A stretch of 64,000 nucleotides of DNA from Carboxylicivirga sp964602515 (GTDB lineage: Bacteria > Bacteroidota > Bacteroidia > Bacteroidales > Marinilabiliaceae): positions 310,001 through 374,000 of the forward strand of contig CAZRRJ010000002.1 in the NCBI GenBank assembly GCA_964602515.1, read 5' to 3'. The position numbers and the translations under genes are program-made. Positions 1 through 9,430 of the stretch are shown here, in pieces (position 1 is the stretch's first letter; every line of letters starts with the position of its first letter). Below the pieces are notes generated by a model that was given only the letters and a program-made list of their open reading frames with translations, made no database searches and was not told the DNA's origin.

Positions 1-769
1 TTACTTTCTTCTGCATTACTAATTGTAACCCATCACTGGTTTTACAAACTGCAATAATGTTAAATGTTTTATTTAATGAACTACCTTTAGGTAGTTTAAA
101 GGTAAGTTGGCCTGTTTTTGAGGAAATTGCTTTAGCAGGAGTAAGGTTTTTATGAAAGTATTTATCTTCAATTAGTTTGCCTTCAAAATACTCAACCGAT
201 TTAATTGATTTTGCTCCATCACCTGATATTGACATACTGAGCACATATGAATTGTTGGTGTGAGTCTGATCTATCTTTTCTATATTAAGAATTGGATCAG
301 GACGTTGTTTGCCAAGATTGGTATAACGCTTAAGTCCAATGCCAACTAATCCGTTTTTATACTCGTATTCGGCAGTTATTTTACCATCTCGGTCATACCG
401 TTTGCAAATGCCATTTAATCTGCCATTAGAATAAGACTGCTCCTTATAAACCTTTTCTGTAGAGTGATAGGTTAATCGTATGCCTTCTTTTTTATTCTCG
501 GCGTAGTTTATTTCTTCGAGTAGCTTTCCTGTTTTAGAAAAGCGTTTTGAAACACCATGACGAATAGCAGTTTTACTATCATCTTTAAATTTCATGGAAA
601 TTTCCCATTCAACAGGAGAATGGGGATCATCATTAAAGTGTCGTTTTTTAATAAAAGTGCCATCTGTATTTGTATTACTTGTTTTTACGACTTCTTTTTG
701 TGGGGCAAAAAATTGACAACTGTTAAGTATTATAATTAGGGTGGCTACAATAAGATGTAATTGTTTCAT
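1..769 (-). CDS. MORN-like repeat lipoprotein (3' end missing)
   Basis: The frame is open from an ATG at 769 to the left edge, giving at least 256 residues with no stop, so the C-terminus lies outside the window. The N-terminus is a lipoprotein signal peptide: hydrophobic core then LNSC, with Cys18 as probable lipidation site. Residues about 40-160 contain short repeats of the type KRYDRDGKITAEYEYKNG, in which a Tyr/Phe-x-x-G-x-L-x-G pattern recurs. This is typical of MORN-like or YwqK-type beta-hairpin repeats in secreted Bacteroidota proteins. Function is unknown; an envelope-anchored protein is inferred. No promoter was recognised upstream. Confidence 0.7.
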   Translation of the reverse strand, partial: MKQLHLIVATLIIILNSCQFFAPQKEVVKTSNTNTDGTFIKKRHFNDDPHSPVEWEISMKFKDDSKTAIRHGVSKRFSKTGKLLEEINYAENKKEGIRLTYHSTEKVYKEQSYSNGRLNGICKRYDRDGKITAEYEYKNGLVGIGLKRYTNLGKQRPDPILNIEKIDQTHTNNSYVLSMSISGDGAKSIKSVEYFEGKLIEDKYFHKNLTPAKAISSKTGQLTFKLPKGSSLNKTFNIIAVCKTSDGLQLVMQKKV

Positions 770-812
770 AATTAATTGAATAAAGGGGATCGTTTATTAA
801 TTTAAGAATTAT

Positions 813-843
813 AAAAAAGGCTGTCAAAAAACATTGACAGCCC
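813..843 (-). terminator. Intrinsic terminator after trxA
   Basis: An 8-bp perfect stem (819-826 with 835-842) with an 8-nt loop is followed, reading leftward, by a run of six T on the minus strand (813-818). It lies 21 bp past the trxA stop codon. Confidence 0.85.
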
Positions 844-863
844 TTATTTTTCGTATGCTAATA

Positions 864-1181
864 CTATAAAAGAGCATCAATTTTAGATGCCAGTATAGTT
901 TTAGGTACTGCTCCAACTTGTTTATCAACTATTTCACCGTTTTTAAAAAATAAAATAGTTGGGATGTTACGAATACCGAACTTTACAGAAGTTCCTGGAT
1001 TGCTATCAACATCCATTTTTGTGATTACGGCTTTATCGCCATACTCTTCTGCCAATTCTTTTACGATAGGAGTAACCATTTTACATGGGCCACACCATTC
1101 AGCCCAAAAATCAACCAATACAGGCTTGTCTGAATTTAATACTAACTCTTCAAAATTAGCATCAGTAACTTCGATTAACAT
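864..1181 (-). CDS. trxA: Thioredoxin
   Basis: A 105-residue single-domain thioredoxin, the usual length. The redox-active motif WCGPCK is at residues 29-34, the buried Asp is in VDFWAEW (Asp24), and the cis-proline loop is in RNIPTILFF. It reduces protein disulfides in the cytoplasm using electrons from thioredoxin reductase. There is no signal peptide, so this is the cytosolic form rather than a TlpA-like envelope protein. It lies downstream of dnaE on the same strand but has its own likely promoter (1244-1276) and terminator, so it is probably its own transcription unit. Identification is secure. Confidence 0.97.
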   Translation of the reverse strand: MLIEVTDANFEELVLNSDKPVLVDFWAEWCGPCKMVTPIVKELAEEYGDKAVITKMDVDSNPGTSVKFGIRNIPTILFFKNGEIVDKQVGAVPKTILASKIDALL

Positions 1182-1243
1182 AGCAAATCTGTTTTACTTT
1201 ATTATTATAAAAATTTTAACTTTCTTACCAAATAGTGCTTTCA

Positions 1244-1276
1244 CAAAGTTAAAAAAATAACTTCGACATGCCCAAA
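1244..1276 (-). promoter_or_regulatory. Probable Bacteroidota promoter for trxA
   Basis: On the minus strand TTTG (1276-1273), 21 bp, then TAACTTTG (1251-1244) fits the Bacteroidota housekeeping consensus TTTG-N19-21-TAnnTTTG. A start site near 1237 would give a leader of about 55 nt before the trxA ATG. Confidence 0.5.
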
Positions 1277-1324
1277 AATACACATTTTTTAGTTTATAGA
1301 TAATAGAATTGTCATTACATTTTA

Positions 1325-4300
1325 TTAAGCTATACTCATTTCCAGGTGTTGATGTTCTTCAATGTACTTTATTAAGTCATCATTTAAATCAACTCGAATT
1401 GATCTGGACAAGAAGTTAATTTTGTTTTTTGTTTCCGGATCCCTTACCTCAAACTTAAGGGTTACTTTACCTTCGTTAGTTTGTAGCAGATGTGTAAGCT
1501 CTGTAATTAATTCCTGGTTGATAGCTGGTAAAGGAACTGTTAAAGTAACTTCATTAACTAAATTATCACGCAACTCACTTAAAAAAGAAATGTGATTTAT
1601 TTTTACTTCAAGTTCATCCTGGTTATATCGCCGGGGTTGAACTCTGGCTTTTACCATGATAAAATATCCCATTTCAAGATATGGAAGGTAATCTGTAAAG
1701 TCATTACCAAAGAAAGCAAATTCATAAGATCCGCTATAGTCTTCCATTGTCATAATTGCATATGGATTACCTTTTTTAGTTGTTCCCCTTCTGGTTGCTA
1801 CTATACTGCCTGCTAATGTTAATTCACGGCCTTTTAAAGCTTCTAAATCATCCAGCTGTTTTAAACGGTGATGTATAAAATGTTTCATCTCCAGTTTGTA
1901 TTGATCCAGGGGATGAGCTGACAGATAAATCCCGATATATTCCTTTTCTTTATTTAGCTTTTCGATAATTGAATACTCCGGACAATTTGGCATATCAGGA
2001 GTTTTAATCTCAATGCCTGTTCCTATTGCCCCAAACAATGAGTTTTGAGATGAAGCCTTGTCTGCCTGAAAGCGGTTACCATATCGGATAAGGTGTTCAA
2101 TAAAATTCATTTCATCATTTTCGTGTTTGGCAAAGAATTGTGCGCGATGAAATTCACCCATTGTATCAAAGGCTCCAGAGAAAGCTAATGCTTCAATATT
2201 TTTTTTGTTAACAGTAGTAAGGGGTAGGCGTTCAACAAAATCAGTAAGACTCTTGAATGGGCCATTCTTAGTTCGTTCCTGGATAATAGCATCTACAGCA
2301 CCCTCTCCTACACCTTTAATACCAGCCATTCCAAACCGGATAGCTCCATCTTTATTTACTGTAAATTTGCGATACGATTCGTTAACATCCGGCCCCAGTA
2401 CATCCATTCCCATATGACGGCACTCCTCCATGAAGTTCGTGATCTTGGTAATGTCACTCAAGTTACGACTGAGTACGCCTGCCATAAATTCAGCAGGGTA
2501 ATGGGCTTTTAGATAACCTGTTTGATAGGCAATATAGGCATAGCATACAGAATGGGATTTATTAAAAGCATAGCTGGCAAATGCTTCCCAATCACCCCAT
2601 ATCTTGTCAATTAAGTCTGCGGGTTTCTTCGGTGAGTTCTTACAGCCCTCCATAAATGCTTTACTTTCAAGACAGCCTTTGATAAACTTTTCTTTTAGCT
2701 TATCCATCATGGCAATAATCTTTTTACCCATTGCTTTACGCAATGAGTCTGAATCACCGCGTGTAAATCCACCTAATGCCCTGGATTGAAGCATTACCTG
2801 CTCTTGGTATACTGTAATGCCATAAGTGTCTTTTAGATAGGGCTCCATCATTGGGTGGTCATACTCTATTTCTTCACGGCCATGTTTACGGGCAATAAAA
2901 GATGGAATATACTCCATTGGCCCCGGGCGATAAAGTGCATTCATTGCAACAAGATCCTCAAAGCGGTTGGGTTGAAGTGCTTTAAGGTGTTTTTTCATGC
3001 CGGGTGACTCAAATTGGAAGATGGCAGTTGTTTCTCCGCGGCTAAACATCTGAAAGGTTTTTTCATCTTCCAGACTCACATGGTTAATGTCAACATCAAT
3101 GCCTTTGGAGAGTTTGATGTTACTGAGGACTTCTTTGATAATGGAGAGTGTCTTTAATCCAAGAAAGTCCATCTTTAACAAGCCAATGTCTTCAACAAAC
3201 CGACCGTCATATTGAGTTGTTAGTAGTTCTTCTCCTTTAGTAGGCATTACCGGTAAGTGCTCGTCAAGTGGGTTCTTACCAATTAGTACCCCACAGGCAT
3301 GTACTCCTGTTTGCCTTACTGATCCTTCTAAAGCTTCAGCCAATTTGATAGTTTGTGCGATTAGCGTATTAGAGGATTCTTTTTCTTCCAAAAGAGCTGG
3401 TTCTTCTTTGTAGGCTTTCTTAAAGCTCATTTTTGGCGCCTCAGGAACCATTTTTGCTAAACGGTTAGCTTCGGCCAGTTCCAGACGTAATACCCGTGCA
3501 ACATCTTTAATGGAGCTTTTAGTTGCCATTGTACCAAATGTACAGATGTGTGCTACTTTATCTTTCCCATATTTTTCAGTTACATAATCAAGTACTGCTT
3601 GTCTTCCATCGTCATCAAAGTCGATATCAACATCGGGCATAGATATACGATCAGGATTTAGAAAACGCTCAAAAAGTAAATCGTATTTAATAGGATCAAC
3701 ATCTGTAATTCCTGCACAATAAGCTACGGCAGCACCTGCTGCTGAACCACGTCCGGGTCCAACGATTACACCATTATTTTTGGCCCAGTTAATGAAGTCT
3801 TGAGTAATAAGGAAATAGCCCGGAAACCCCATTGTTTTAATGGTGTTGAGTTCAAAGTTCAACCGTTCAGTTACATGTTCTTCTAGTTTTTCGCCATATC
3901 GTTTATGCGCACCAATAAAAGTAAGGTGTTGTAAGTAATCAGCCTCCAGTTTAATTTGTATTACCTTGTTATAACCACCCAAACGATCAAACGACTGTTT
4001 GCCAAATTCCTCAATTAAAGCTTCTTCAGAATATTTTTCAGTGTATTCAGCAGCTGTACCGAATTCTTCAGGGATATCAAACGGTGGCATAATAGGATCC
4101 GAATTAAGTTCAAATGCTTCTACTTTTTCGGCTATTTCTACCGTGTTTGCCAATGCTTCAGGAACGTCAGCAAAAAGTTCATTCATCTCCTGTGTGGTTT
4201 TAAACCATTCTTGCTTGGTGTAGCGCATACGGGTAGGGTCGTCATAATCCCGGCCTGTACTTAAGCATACGAGAACATCATGAGCTTCTGCATCTTCTGG

Positions 4301-5707
4301 ATCTATAAAGTGTGAGTCGTTAGTAGCCACAAGCTTAACGCCAAGCTCTTTCGAAAATTCACAAAGTATTTTATTAACCTTAACCTGATTTTCCCAAATA
4401 TCTTTTTTTAACCTTGCGTCATTATTTTTATGGCGCATCATTTCCAGATAATAGTCATCACCAAAAATAGATTTATACCAGAGTATTGTTTCTTTTGCCT
4501 TGTTAAAATTACCTGCCATAATGTGTTGAGCTACTTCGCCACCCAGGCAAGCGCTACTAACAATTAGTCCTTCGCTGTATTCCTCAAGTAATTCTTTGTC
4601 AATTCGTGGTTTGTAGTACATACCGTCAGTATGCGCTATCGATGTTAATTTTAAAAGGTTTTGGTAGCCTTTATAGTTTTTAGCAAGTATAATAAGGTGA
4701 TGCCCCGAAGCATCTGTTTTATCATCTTTACGCAGATGTCCGCGTTTTGCCACATAAGCCTCAACGCCTATAATTGGTTTTATACCTTCTTTGCTGCAAG
4801 AAACATGAAATTCCTTACTTCCAAACATAGCACCATGATCGGTAAGAGCAACAGCAGGCATACCATCGGCTTTTGCTTTTGCTGCAATAGCTGATGTTTT
4901 TGCTGCACCGTCAAGAATAGAATATTGAGAGTGAACATGTAGATGAACAAAAGGCTGAAGTACAATATTAGTAGCCGCTTCTTTTAATTTTCGCTCTTCT
5001 TCTTCAATGGAAATAGTATCAAAAGAAGTGCTGACTTTGAAGGATTCAAACTTGATGCCAACGGGTTGGATTACGTTCGGGTTGTTTTGTTTGAATGCCT
5101 CAATCTGTTGAAGCGACATTTTTAGTATTTCACCACTGACACCTCCTACACGAACCAGTTCCAGAAAACAACGTGAGGTTGCTTCTACATCAGCCGCCGC
5201 ATTATGTGCTTCAGCAAAGGGTATATTAAATAGCTTAACATGGAGCTCTGTAAGGGTAGGTGATTTAAGACCACCACTTTTATTGCGGATAGCACAATAT
5301 TCGGTACTTTCAATTTTAGTACACAAATGGGGTGTTGTGGTCATAATTTCCTCCATCTCACAACGGAGTAACTCACAACCAACAATATTAATGTCAAATT
5401 CTACATTATGGCCAATGATAAATTTGGATCTTTTGACATCTTCGATAAAGTCAAGCAGGGCATCTTTTAACGGAATACCTTTTTCGTATGCAATTTCTGT
5501 TGAAATACCATGTACTGCTACAACGTCTTCCGGAATAGTATAACCATCGGGTGTAATAACATGATTTTTGGCAAAAAGAAAATTCCCTTTTTCATCATGA
5601 CATTGCCAGGCTAGCTGAACCATTCTTGGCCAGTTGTTGAAGTCAGTTAAAGGTGCTTTCCATTTTTTTGGTAAACCAGTGGTTTCGGTATCGAATATTA
5701 AAAACAT
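1325..5707 (-). CDS. dnaE: DNA polymerase III alpha subunit with fused N-terminal 3'-5' exonuclease
   Basis: The replicative polymerase, 1460 residues, about 300 longer than E. coli DnaE. The extra N-terminal part (about 1-185) is a DEDD exonuclease of the DnaQ/epsilon type: DTETTG (Asp6, Glu8), HNVEFD near residue 100, and an HNAAADVEAT segment near 170 holding the last acidic residues. A PHP domain starts near residue 250 (HLHVHSQYS). The polymerase palm aspartates are in PDVDIDF (Asp692, Asp694). Helix-hairpin-helix and OB-fold regions fill the C-terminal third. Carrying proofreading in the same chain is, from general knowledge, common in Bacteroidota DnaE. The ATG at 5707 is chosen because the exonuclease motif begins at residue 4. 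trxA follows on the same strand after 143 bp. Confidence 0.95.
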   Translation of the reverse strand: MFLIFDTETTGLPKKWKAPLTDFNNWPRMVQLAWQCHDEKGNFLFAKNHVITPDGYTIPEDVVAVHGISTEIAYEKGIPLKDALLDFIEDVKRSKFIIGHNVEFDINIVGCELLRCEMEEIMTTTPHLCTKIESTEYCAIRNKSGGLKSPTLTELHVKLFNIPFAEAHNAAADVEATSRCFLELVRVGGVSGEILKMSLQQIEAFKQNNPNVIQPVGIKFESFKVSTSFDTISIEEEERKLKEAATNIVLQPFVHLHVHSQYSILDGAAKTSAIAAKAKADGMPAVALTDHGAMFGSKEFHVSCSKEGIKPIIGVEAYVAKRGHLRKDDKTDASGHHLIILAKNYKGYQNLLKLTSIAHTDGMYYKPRIDKELLEEYSEGLIVSSACLGGEVAQHIMAGNFNKAKETILWYKSIFGDDYYLEMMRHKNNDARLKKDIWENQVKVNKILCEFSKELGVKLVATNDSHFIDPEDAEAHDVLVCLSTGRDYDDPTRMRYTKQEWFKTTQEMNELFADVPEALANTVEIAEKVEAFELNSDPIMPPFDIPEEFGTAAEYTEKYSEEALIEEFGKQSFDRLGGYNKVIQIKLEADYLQHLTFIGAHKRYGEKLEEHVTERLNFELNTIKTMGFPGYFLITQDFINWAKNNGVIVGPGRGSAAGAAVAYCAGITDVDPIKYDLLFERFLNPDRISMPDVDIDFDDDGRQAVLDYVTEKYGKDKVAHICTFGTMATKSSIKDVARVLRLELAEANRLAKMVPEAPKMSFKKAYKEEPALLEEKESSNTLIAQTIKLAEALEGSVRQTGVHACGVLIGKNPLDEHLPVMPTKGEELLTTQYDGRFVEDIGLLKMDFLGLKTLSIIKEVLSNIKLSKGIDVDINHVSLEDEKTFQMFSRGETTAIFQFESPGMKKHLKALQPNRFEDLVAMNALYRPGPMEYIPSFIARKHGREEIEYDHPMMEPYLKDTYGITVYQEQVMLQSRALGGFTRGDSDSLRKAMGKKIIAMMDKLKEKFIKGCLESKAFMEGCKNSPKKPADLIDKIWGDWEAFASYAFNKSHSVCYAYIAYQTGYLKAHYPAEFMAGVLSRNLSDITKITNFMEECRHMGMDVLGPDVNESYRKFTVNKDGAIRFGMAGIKGVGEGAVDAIIQERTKNGPFKSLTDFVERLPLTTVNKKNIEALAFSGAFDTMGEFHRAQFFAKHENDEMNFIEHLIRYGNRFQADKASSQNSLFGAIGTGIEIKTPDMPNCPEYSIIEKLNKEKEYIGIYLSAHPLDQYKLEMKHFIHHRLKQLDDLEALKGRELTLAGSIVATRRGTTKKGNPYAIMTMEDYSGSYEFAFFGNDFTDYLPYLEMGYFIMVKARVQPRRYNQDELEVKINHISFLSELRDNLVNEVTLTVPLPAINQELITELTHLLQTNEGKVTLKFEVRDPETKNKINFLSRSIRVDLNDDLIKYIEEHQHLEMSIA

Positions 5708-5960
5708 TTCAGTATCAGTATTTTCAAATTTGTGCTATTGCAAGTGGTAGCTTGCGAAGTTAACTATTTAAAGCCTGAATGCCGAAGGCATAAATTGATA
5801 TTTGGAAATAAACTACTAGTCTGTACGTTATAGAAGCAATTAAAAGAATGGTTTGTTGATTTATTGGTTGAAATATAGTAGCAATTCGATGTTTATAGTT
5901 TTAGCGGTATTAGGTTATTAATAATTAATTAGTTCTAATGAGTAAAGAGTTATTAATTGT
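5708..5960. other. Intergenic region between divergent dnaE and rpsP
   Basis: AT-rich, with no open frame of note and no RNA gene recognised. It must hold the dnaE promoter, but no good match to the consensus was found. The recognisable rpsP promoter lies just to the right. Confidence 0.5.
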
Positions 5961-5991
5961 TTTGGTTGATGAATTTAAAGGCTTATCTTTG
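5961..5991 (+). promoter_or_regulatory. Promoter of rpsP
   Basis: TTTG (5961-5964), exactly 19 bp, then TATCTTTG (5984-5991): a full match to the Bacteroidota sigma-A consensus, about 50 bp before the rpsP ATG. Confidence 0.8.
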
Positions 5992-6041
5992 CATCCGCAA
6001 AACGAGATTTTGCAATTGTTTAAATAATAAAAACGAATACT

Positions 6042-6611
6042 ATGCCTGTAAAAATTAGACTGGCACGTCATGGACGTAAAAGGTATGCATACTACCACAT
6101 TGTAGTTGCAGATAGCAGATCACCACGTGATGGTAAATTCATTGAGCGTATTGGATCTTATAACCCAAACACCAATCCTGCTACAATTAATTTGAACTTT
6201 GATAAAGCCCTGACATGGCTTAATAATGGAGCTCAGCCAACTGATACAGCACGTGCGATTCTATCGTACAAAGGTGTTATGATGAAGAAGCACTTGTTGG
6301 AAGGTGTTAAAAAAGGAGCCTTTGATGAGGCTGAAGCTGAAAAGCGTTTCAATGCTTGGTTAACTGAAAAGGAAGGTAAAATTCAAGCTAAAAAAGATGA
6401 ATTAGCCGGAGTTAAAGCAAGTGCTGATAAAGAGCGTTTAGAGCAAGAAGCTAAAGTTAATACAGAAAGAGCTGCAACAATTGCGAAAGCAAAAGCTGAT
6501 TTAGCTGCAGAAGCTGCCGCTGCTGCGAAAGCCGCTGCTGCTGAGGCTGCTGGTGAAGAAGAAGCACCTGAGGCTACTGAAGAGGCATCTGAGGAAGCTG
6601 CTGCAGAGTAA
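6042..6611 (+). CDS. rpsP: 30S ribosomal protein S16 with long Ala/Glu-rich tail
   Basis: Residues 1-80 are a standard S16 (PVKIRLARHGRK, then RIGSYNP), which binds 16S rRNA and is needed for 30S assembly. The protein is 189 residues long, more than twice the E. coli length. The extra part from about residue 85 is charged and then Ala/Glu-rich, probably a long helix or coiled coil ending in a disordered acidic tail. Such extensions occur in other Bacteroidota. It is a single-gene unit with its own promoter and terminator; rimM, often its operon partner elsewhere, is about 10 kb away. Confidence 0.96.
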   Translation: MPVKIRLARHGRKRYAYYHIVVADSRSPRDGKFIERIGSYNPNTNPATINLNFDKALTWLNNGAQPTDTARAILSYKGVMMKKHLLEGVKKGAFDEAEAEKRFNAWLTEKEGKIQAKKDELAGVKASADKERLEQEAKVNTERAATIAKAKADLAAEAAAAAKAAAAEAAGEEEAPEATEEASEEAAAE

Positions 6612-6640
6612 TTCTGTCAGATTTTATTGAAAACGATATT

Positions 6641-6667
6641 AAGCCACCAAATAAGGTGGCTTTTTTG
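6641..6667 (+). terminator. Intrinsic terminator of rpsP
   Basis: An 8-bp perfect stem (6641-6648 with 6655-6662), 6-nt loop, and T tract starting inside the stem end (6661-6666). Confidence 0.9.
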
Positions 6668-7062
6668 TTATTAACACATTTGTATTTACTTTTTGCAGAA
6701 GTCTAGTAAAGCGATTGTATGATGCAGTTGATGGAAAATCACACTATATGTTTTTGAACATGGTTAATATAAAAGTGCTTAAATTCCTAAACTGTCCCCG
6801 GGTCAAAGAGAATTAAGATTGTAATCGCCTCATTGTCTGATATTTTAAACTTCCTGTTCTTACTCTTTTTACAGTATTTTCAGTGAAGATATATTCACAA
6901 TTTTTTTACAAAATTCATCCACTAGATAGTAAATTTTTATAGCTTTATCATCCATAAGAAATGAGTTGTTTTTTTTGATTATGTATTTAAATACCAAACA
7001 TTTAAATATATAGAATTCTCATTTCTTTTTCTTAATTATCAATTGTCTACATTGAACTCACG
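6668..7062. other. Gene-free interval, with one long inverted repeat
   Basis: No plausible gene on either strand. A 10-bp perfect inverted repeat pairs 6956-6965 with 7018-7027 around a 52-bp AT-rich loop that contains a smaller palindrome (GTATTTAAATAC). It lies just past the stop of the convergent membrane-protein gene and may help end its transcript, although no strong T tract follows. Confidence 0.4.
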
Positions 7063-7668
7063 TTAAAGTAATATTCCAAAGAAAACAATAGTACTTCCAA
7101 GGATAAATCCAGTATGTACTTGCATTGATGTATGTGCCTTCAGGTATAAACGACTTGTGCCCAATAGGCCGGCGATGAGTAGTACTATTGAAAATACAAT
7201 CCATATATCAAGTCCAAAATGAAGGGCTAATGCCAATATTGCACCAGTGAGTCCACCTATACCAATCATGTGCATGCTTATTTTCCAAAAAATCGTGATT
7301 CCCAGGGCGAGCCATATGGTGATTATGGTTGCCAGCATAAAATCTTGTATAAATGTTGGAACAATAGGTATTTTGCTTAAAAAAATATAACCCAGTAAGT
7401 AAAAGAAACCTGTTGCCAATGTTGGGAATAAGCGTTCTTTTCGCTCTTTCATATAGATACTTTTAATAGTACCGGAAAGAAGAAACAAAGGAATAAGACT
7501 CAATGGCAAAGCACAAGTGCTTAAGAATACAATAATATATAACAAGCGTTTGTGTTCAAAAGGAAGATAGGAAAAATGCCCTCCAATATTAAAAATCAGA
7601 AACAACCCAATAATGGGAATTAACAGGGGGTGAAATAAAGTAGAAAGAGCTTTAGAGAGAACTCTCAT
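7063..7668 (-). CDS. PAP2-superfamily-like integral membrane protein
   Basis: 201 residues, mostly hydrophobic, with about six predicted membrane helices. The C-terminal part resembles PAP2 (type 2 phosphatidic-acid phosphatase-like) proteins: SRLYLKAHTSMQVHTGFILG aligns in spirit with the family's SR-x5-H motif, and KERKERLFP may be the first basic motif. The central PSGH motif is poorly preserved (MHMIGIGG), so catalytic activity is doubtful. Many Bacteroidota carry this gene as a hypothetical or PAP2-family protein. It starts 13 bp past the rpoN terminator hairpin, on the same strand. Confidence 0.6.
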   Translation of the reverse strand: MRVLSKALSTLFHPLLIPIIGLFLIFNIGGHFSYLPFEHKRLLYIIVFLSTCALPLSLIPLFLLSGTIKSIYMKERKERLFPTLATGFFYLLGYIFLSKIPIVPTFIQDFMLATIITIWLALGITIFWKISMHMIGIGGLTGAILALALHFGLDIWIVFSIVLLIAGLLGTSRLYLKAHTSMQVHTGFILGSTIVFFGILL

Positions 7669-7680
7669 TGTGTGTGTATT

Positions 7681-7703
7681 AAAAAGCCGGTATTAACCGG
7701 CTT
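7681..7703 (-). terminator. Intrinsic terminator of rpoN
   Basis: Perfect 8-bp stem (7684-7691 with 7696-7703) with loop ATTA, followed on the minus strand by a short T run (7685-7681 and beyond), directly past the rpoN stop. Confidence 0.8.
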
Positions 7704-7707
7704 GTGT

Positions 7708-9159
7708 TTATAATTCTTTTCTTAACCGGGCTACTGGAATATTTAATTGTTCACGGTATTTAGCTACCGTTCTTCGGGCAATATTATAGGATTTCTCTTT
7801 TAGTATTGCTGCTAATTTGTCATCGGTAAGAGGCTTACGCTTATCTTCGTTTGAAATACATTCTTCTAATATTTTCTTAATCTCACGCGTACTGACTTCT
7901 TCTCCACTATCTGTTTGCATACCTTCAGAGAAAAAGTATTTTAAAGGGAAAATACCAAAATGTGTTTGAATATATTTACTGTTTGAAACACGGGATATGG
8001 TTGAAATATCCAGATTAGTTTTTTCTGCAATATCCTTTAGTATCATGGGACGAAGTTTAACTTCGTCACCTTCAATAAAGTATTCTCGCTGATATTCTAA
8101 AATCGAATTCATAACCGTCATCAAAGTGTTTTGTCTTTGCTTAATGGCATCAATAAACCATTTGGCCGAGTCTAGTTTTTGCTTTACAAACATCACCGCA
8201 TTTTTTTTATCCTGCGATTGATTTTTTTTATTTGTACTGTAATCCTGAAGCATATCAGAGTAGGTATTGCTAATACGTAGTTCTGGAACATTACGATTGT
8301 TCAGAGAAAGTTGAAACTGATCATCCTCCATCTCTAATATAAAGTCAGGAATAATATGCTGAACTGTTTTGCTCATTGGGTTACTGTATGAGCTGCCAGG
8401 TTTTGGATTTAACTTTAAAATTTCAGCTAGAGCATCTTTTAACTCTTCATCGTCAATGTGAAGACGTTTGGTTATTTTATCGTAATGCTTACGTGTAAAC
8501 TCTTCAAAGTGGTATTTTAAAACCTGAAAGGCATTCTCAATGTCTGGAAAAGTACGGTCTTTACGTTTAACCTGAAGAAGTAAACATTCTTGTAAGTCTC
8601 GTGCAGCAACACCTGCTGGATCAAAATCCTGAACGACCTCCAGAACATCAAGTGCTTCGCGTTCATCTACTTCAATATTTTGTGCAAAAGCTAAATCATC
8701 AATTATTTCATCAATTTCTCTTCGTAAATAACCATCTTCATCAACATTACCAATAATGTATTCAGCAATATTACGTTGTCTATCAGTTAATATGCGTAAG
8801 CCAAGTTGTGAAATCAAATGTTCGTGGAAAGATGCACCATTTGAGAAAGGGATGTCTTCGTGCTTATCGTCCTTTGAAAAATTTCGGGATTGTAATTTAT
8901 AGGCTGGGATATCTTCGTTATTGATATATTCATCTATAGATAATTCATCCCGCTCAATCTCTTGTTCAGGTGCATTATCTGTTTCATCTTTATCCGGATT
9001 CTGCTGTTCTCCATCCAGTTCAAGAATTGGGTTTTCTTCCAGTTCTTTTTTTATGCGTTGCTCCAATTGTGCTGTTGGTATTTCCAATAGTTTAATCACC
9101 TGTATCTGAAGCGGTGACAACTTTTGAAGTAGCTTTTGTTGTAAACTTTGTTTTAGCAT
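7708..9159 (-). CDS. rpoN: RNA polymerase sigma-54 factor
   Basis: 483 residues, the usual size for sigma-54. Region I is at the N-terminus (residues 1-50, Gln/Leu-rich: LKQSLQQKLLQKLSPLQ), then an acidic linker, the core-binding domain, the helix-turn-helix region (DISTISRVSNSKYI), and the RpoN box ARRTVAKYRE at about 461-470, which reads the -24 element. Transcription by sigma-54 needs AAA+ enhancer-binding activators; none is encoded in this window. The gene appears monocistronic, ending at a strong hairpin. No -24/-12 promoter was convincingly found in the window. Confidence 0.97.
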   Translation of the reverse strand: MLKQSLQQKLLQKLSPLQIQVIKLLEIPTAQLEQRIKKELEENPILELDGEQQNPDKDETDNAPEQEIERDELSIDEYINNEDIPAYKLQSRNFSKDDKHEDIPFSNGASFHEHLISQLGLRILTDRQRNIAEYIIGNVDEDGYLRREIDEIIDDLAFAQNIEVDEREALDVLEVVQDFDPAGVAARDLQECLLLQVKRKDRTFPDIENAFQVLKYHFEEFTRKHYDKITKRLHIDDEELKDALAEILKLNPKPGSSYSNPMSKTVQHIIPDFILEMEDDQFQLSLNNRNVPELRISNTYSDMLQDYSTNKKNQSQDKKNAVMFVKQKLDSAKWFIDAIKQRQNTLMTVMNSILEYQREYFIEGDEVKLRPMILKDIAEKTNLDISTISRVSNSKYIQTHFGIFPLKYFFSEGMQTDSGEEVSTREIKKILEECISNEDKRKPLTDDKLAAILKEKSYNIARRTVAKYREQLNIPVARLRKEL

Positions 9160-9370
9160 CCCTGTCTCTTAATTCTGTGCATTTTTGCATCAACTTCACT
9201 AAATAAATACTCATAGTTGTGAGTCTTCAAAACAAAATTAAGATTAATTAATCAAAAGTGATAGAAGCCAGCACTTTTTTGACTAATAAATAGTTCTTAC
9301 TTAAATTTATTATGTAAGAATATGCATGGTATAGAGTTGTTTTAAGAGAATTGTTAAGGGCACTAAGATA

Positions 9371-9405
9371 AAATGCCGGTTCTCACTTACGAAGAACCGG
9401 CATTT
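9371..9405 (-). terminator. Hairpin terminator after asnS
   Basis: A 13-bp perfect stem (9371-9383 with 9393-9405) with a 9-nt loop, 26 bp past the asnS stop. The T tract on the minus side is short and interrupted. Confidence 0.75.
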
Positions 9406-9430
9406 CATTAGTTTCTATAAAGTGATAAGA

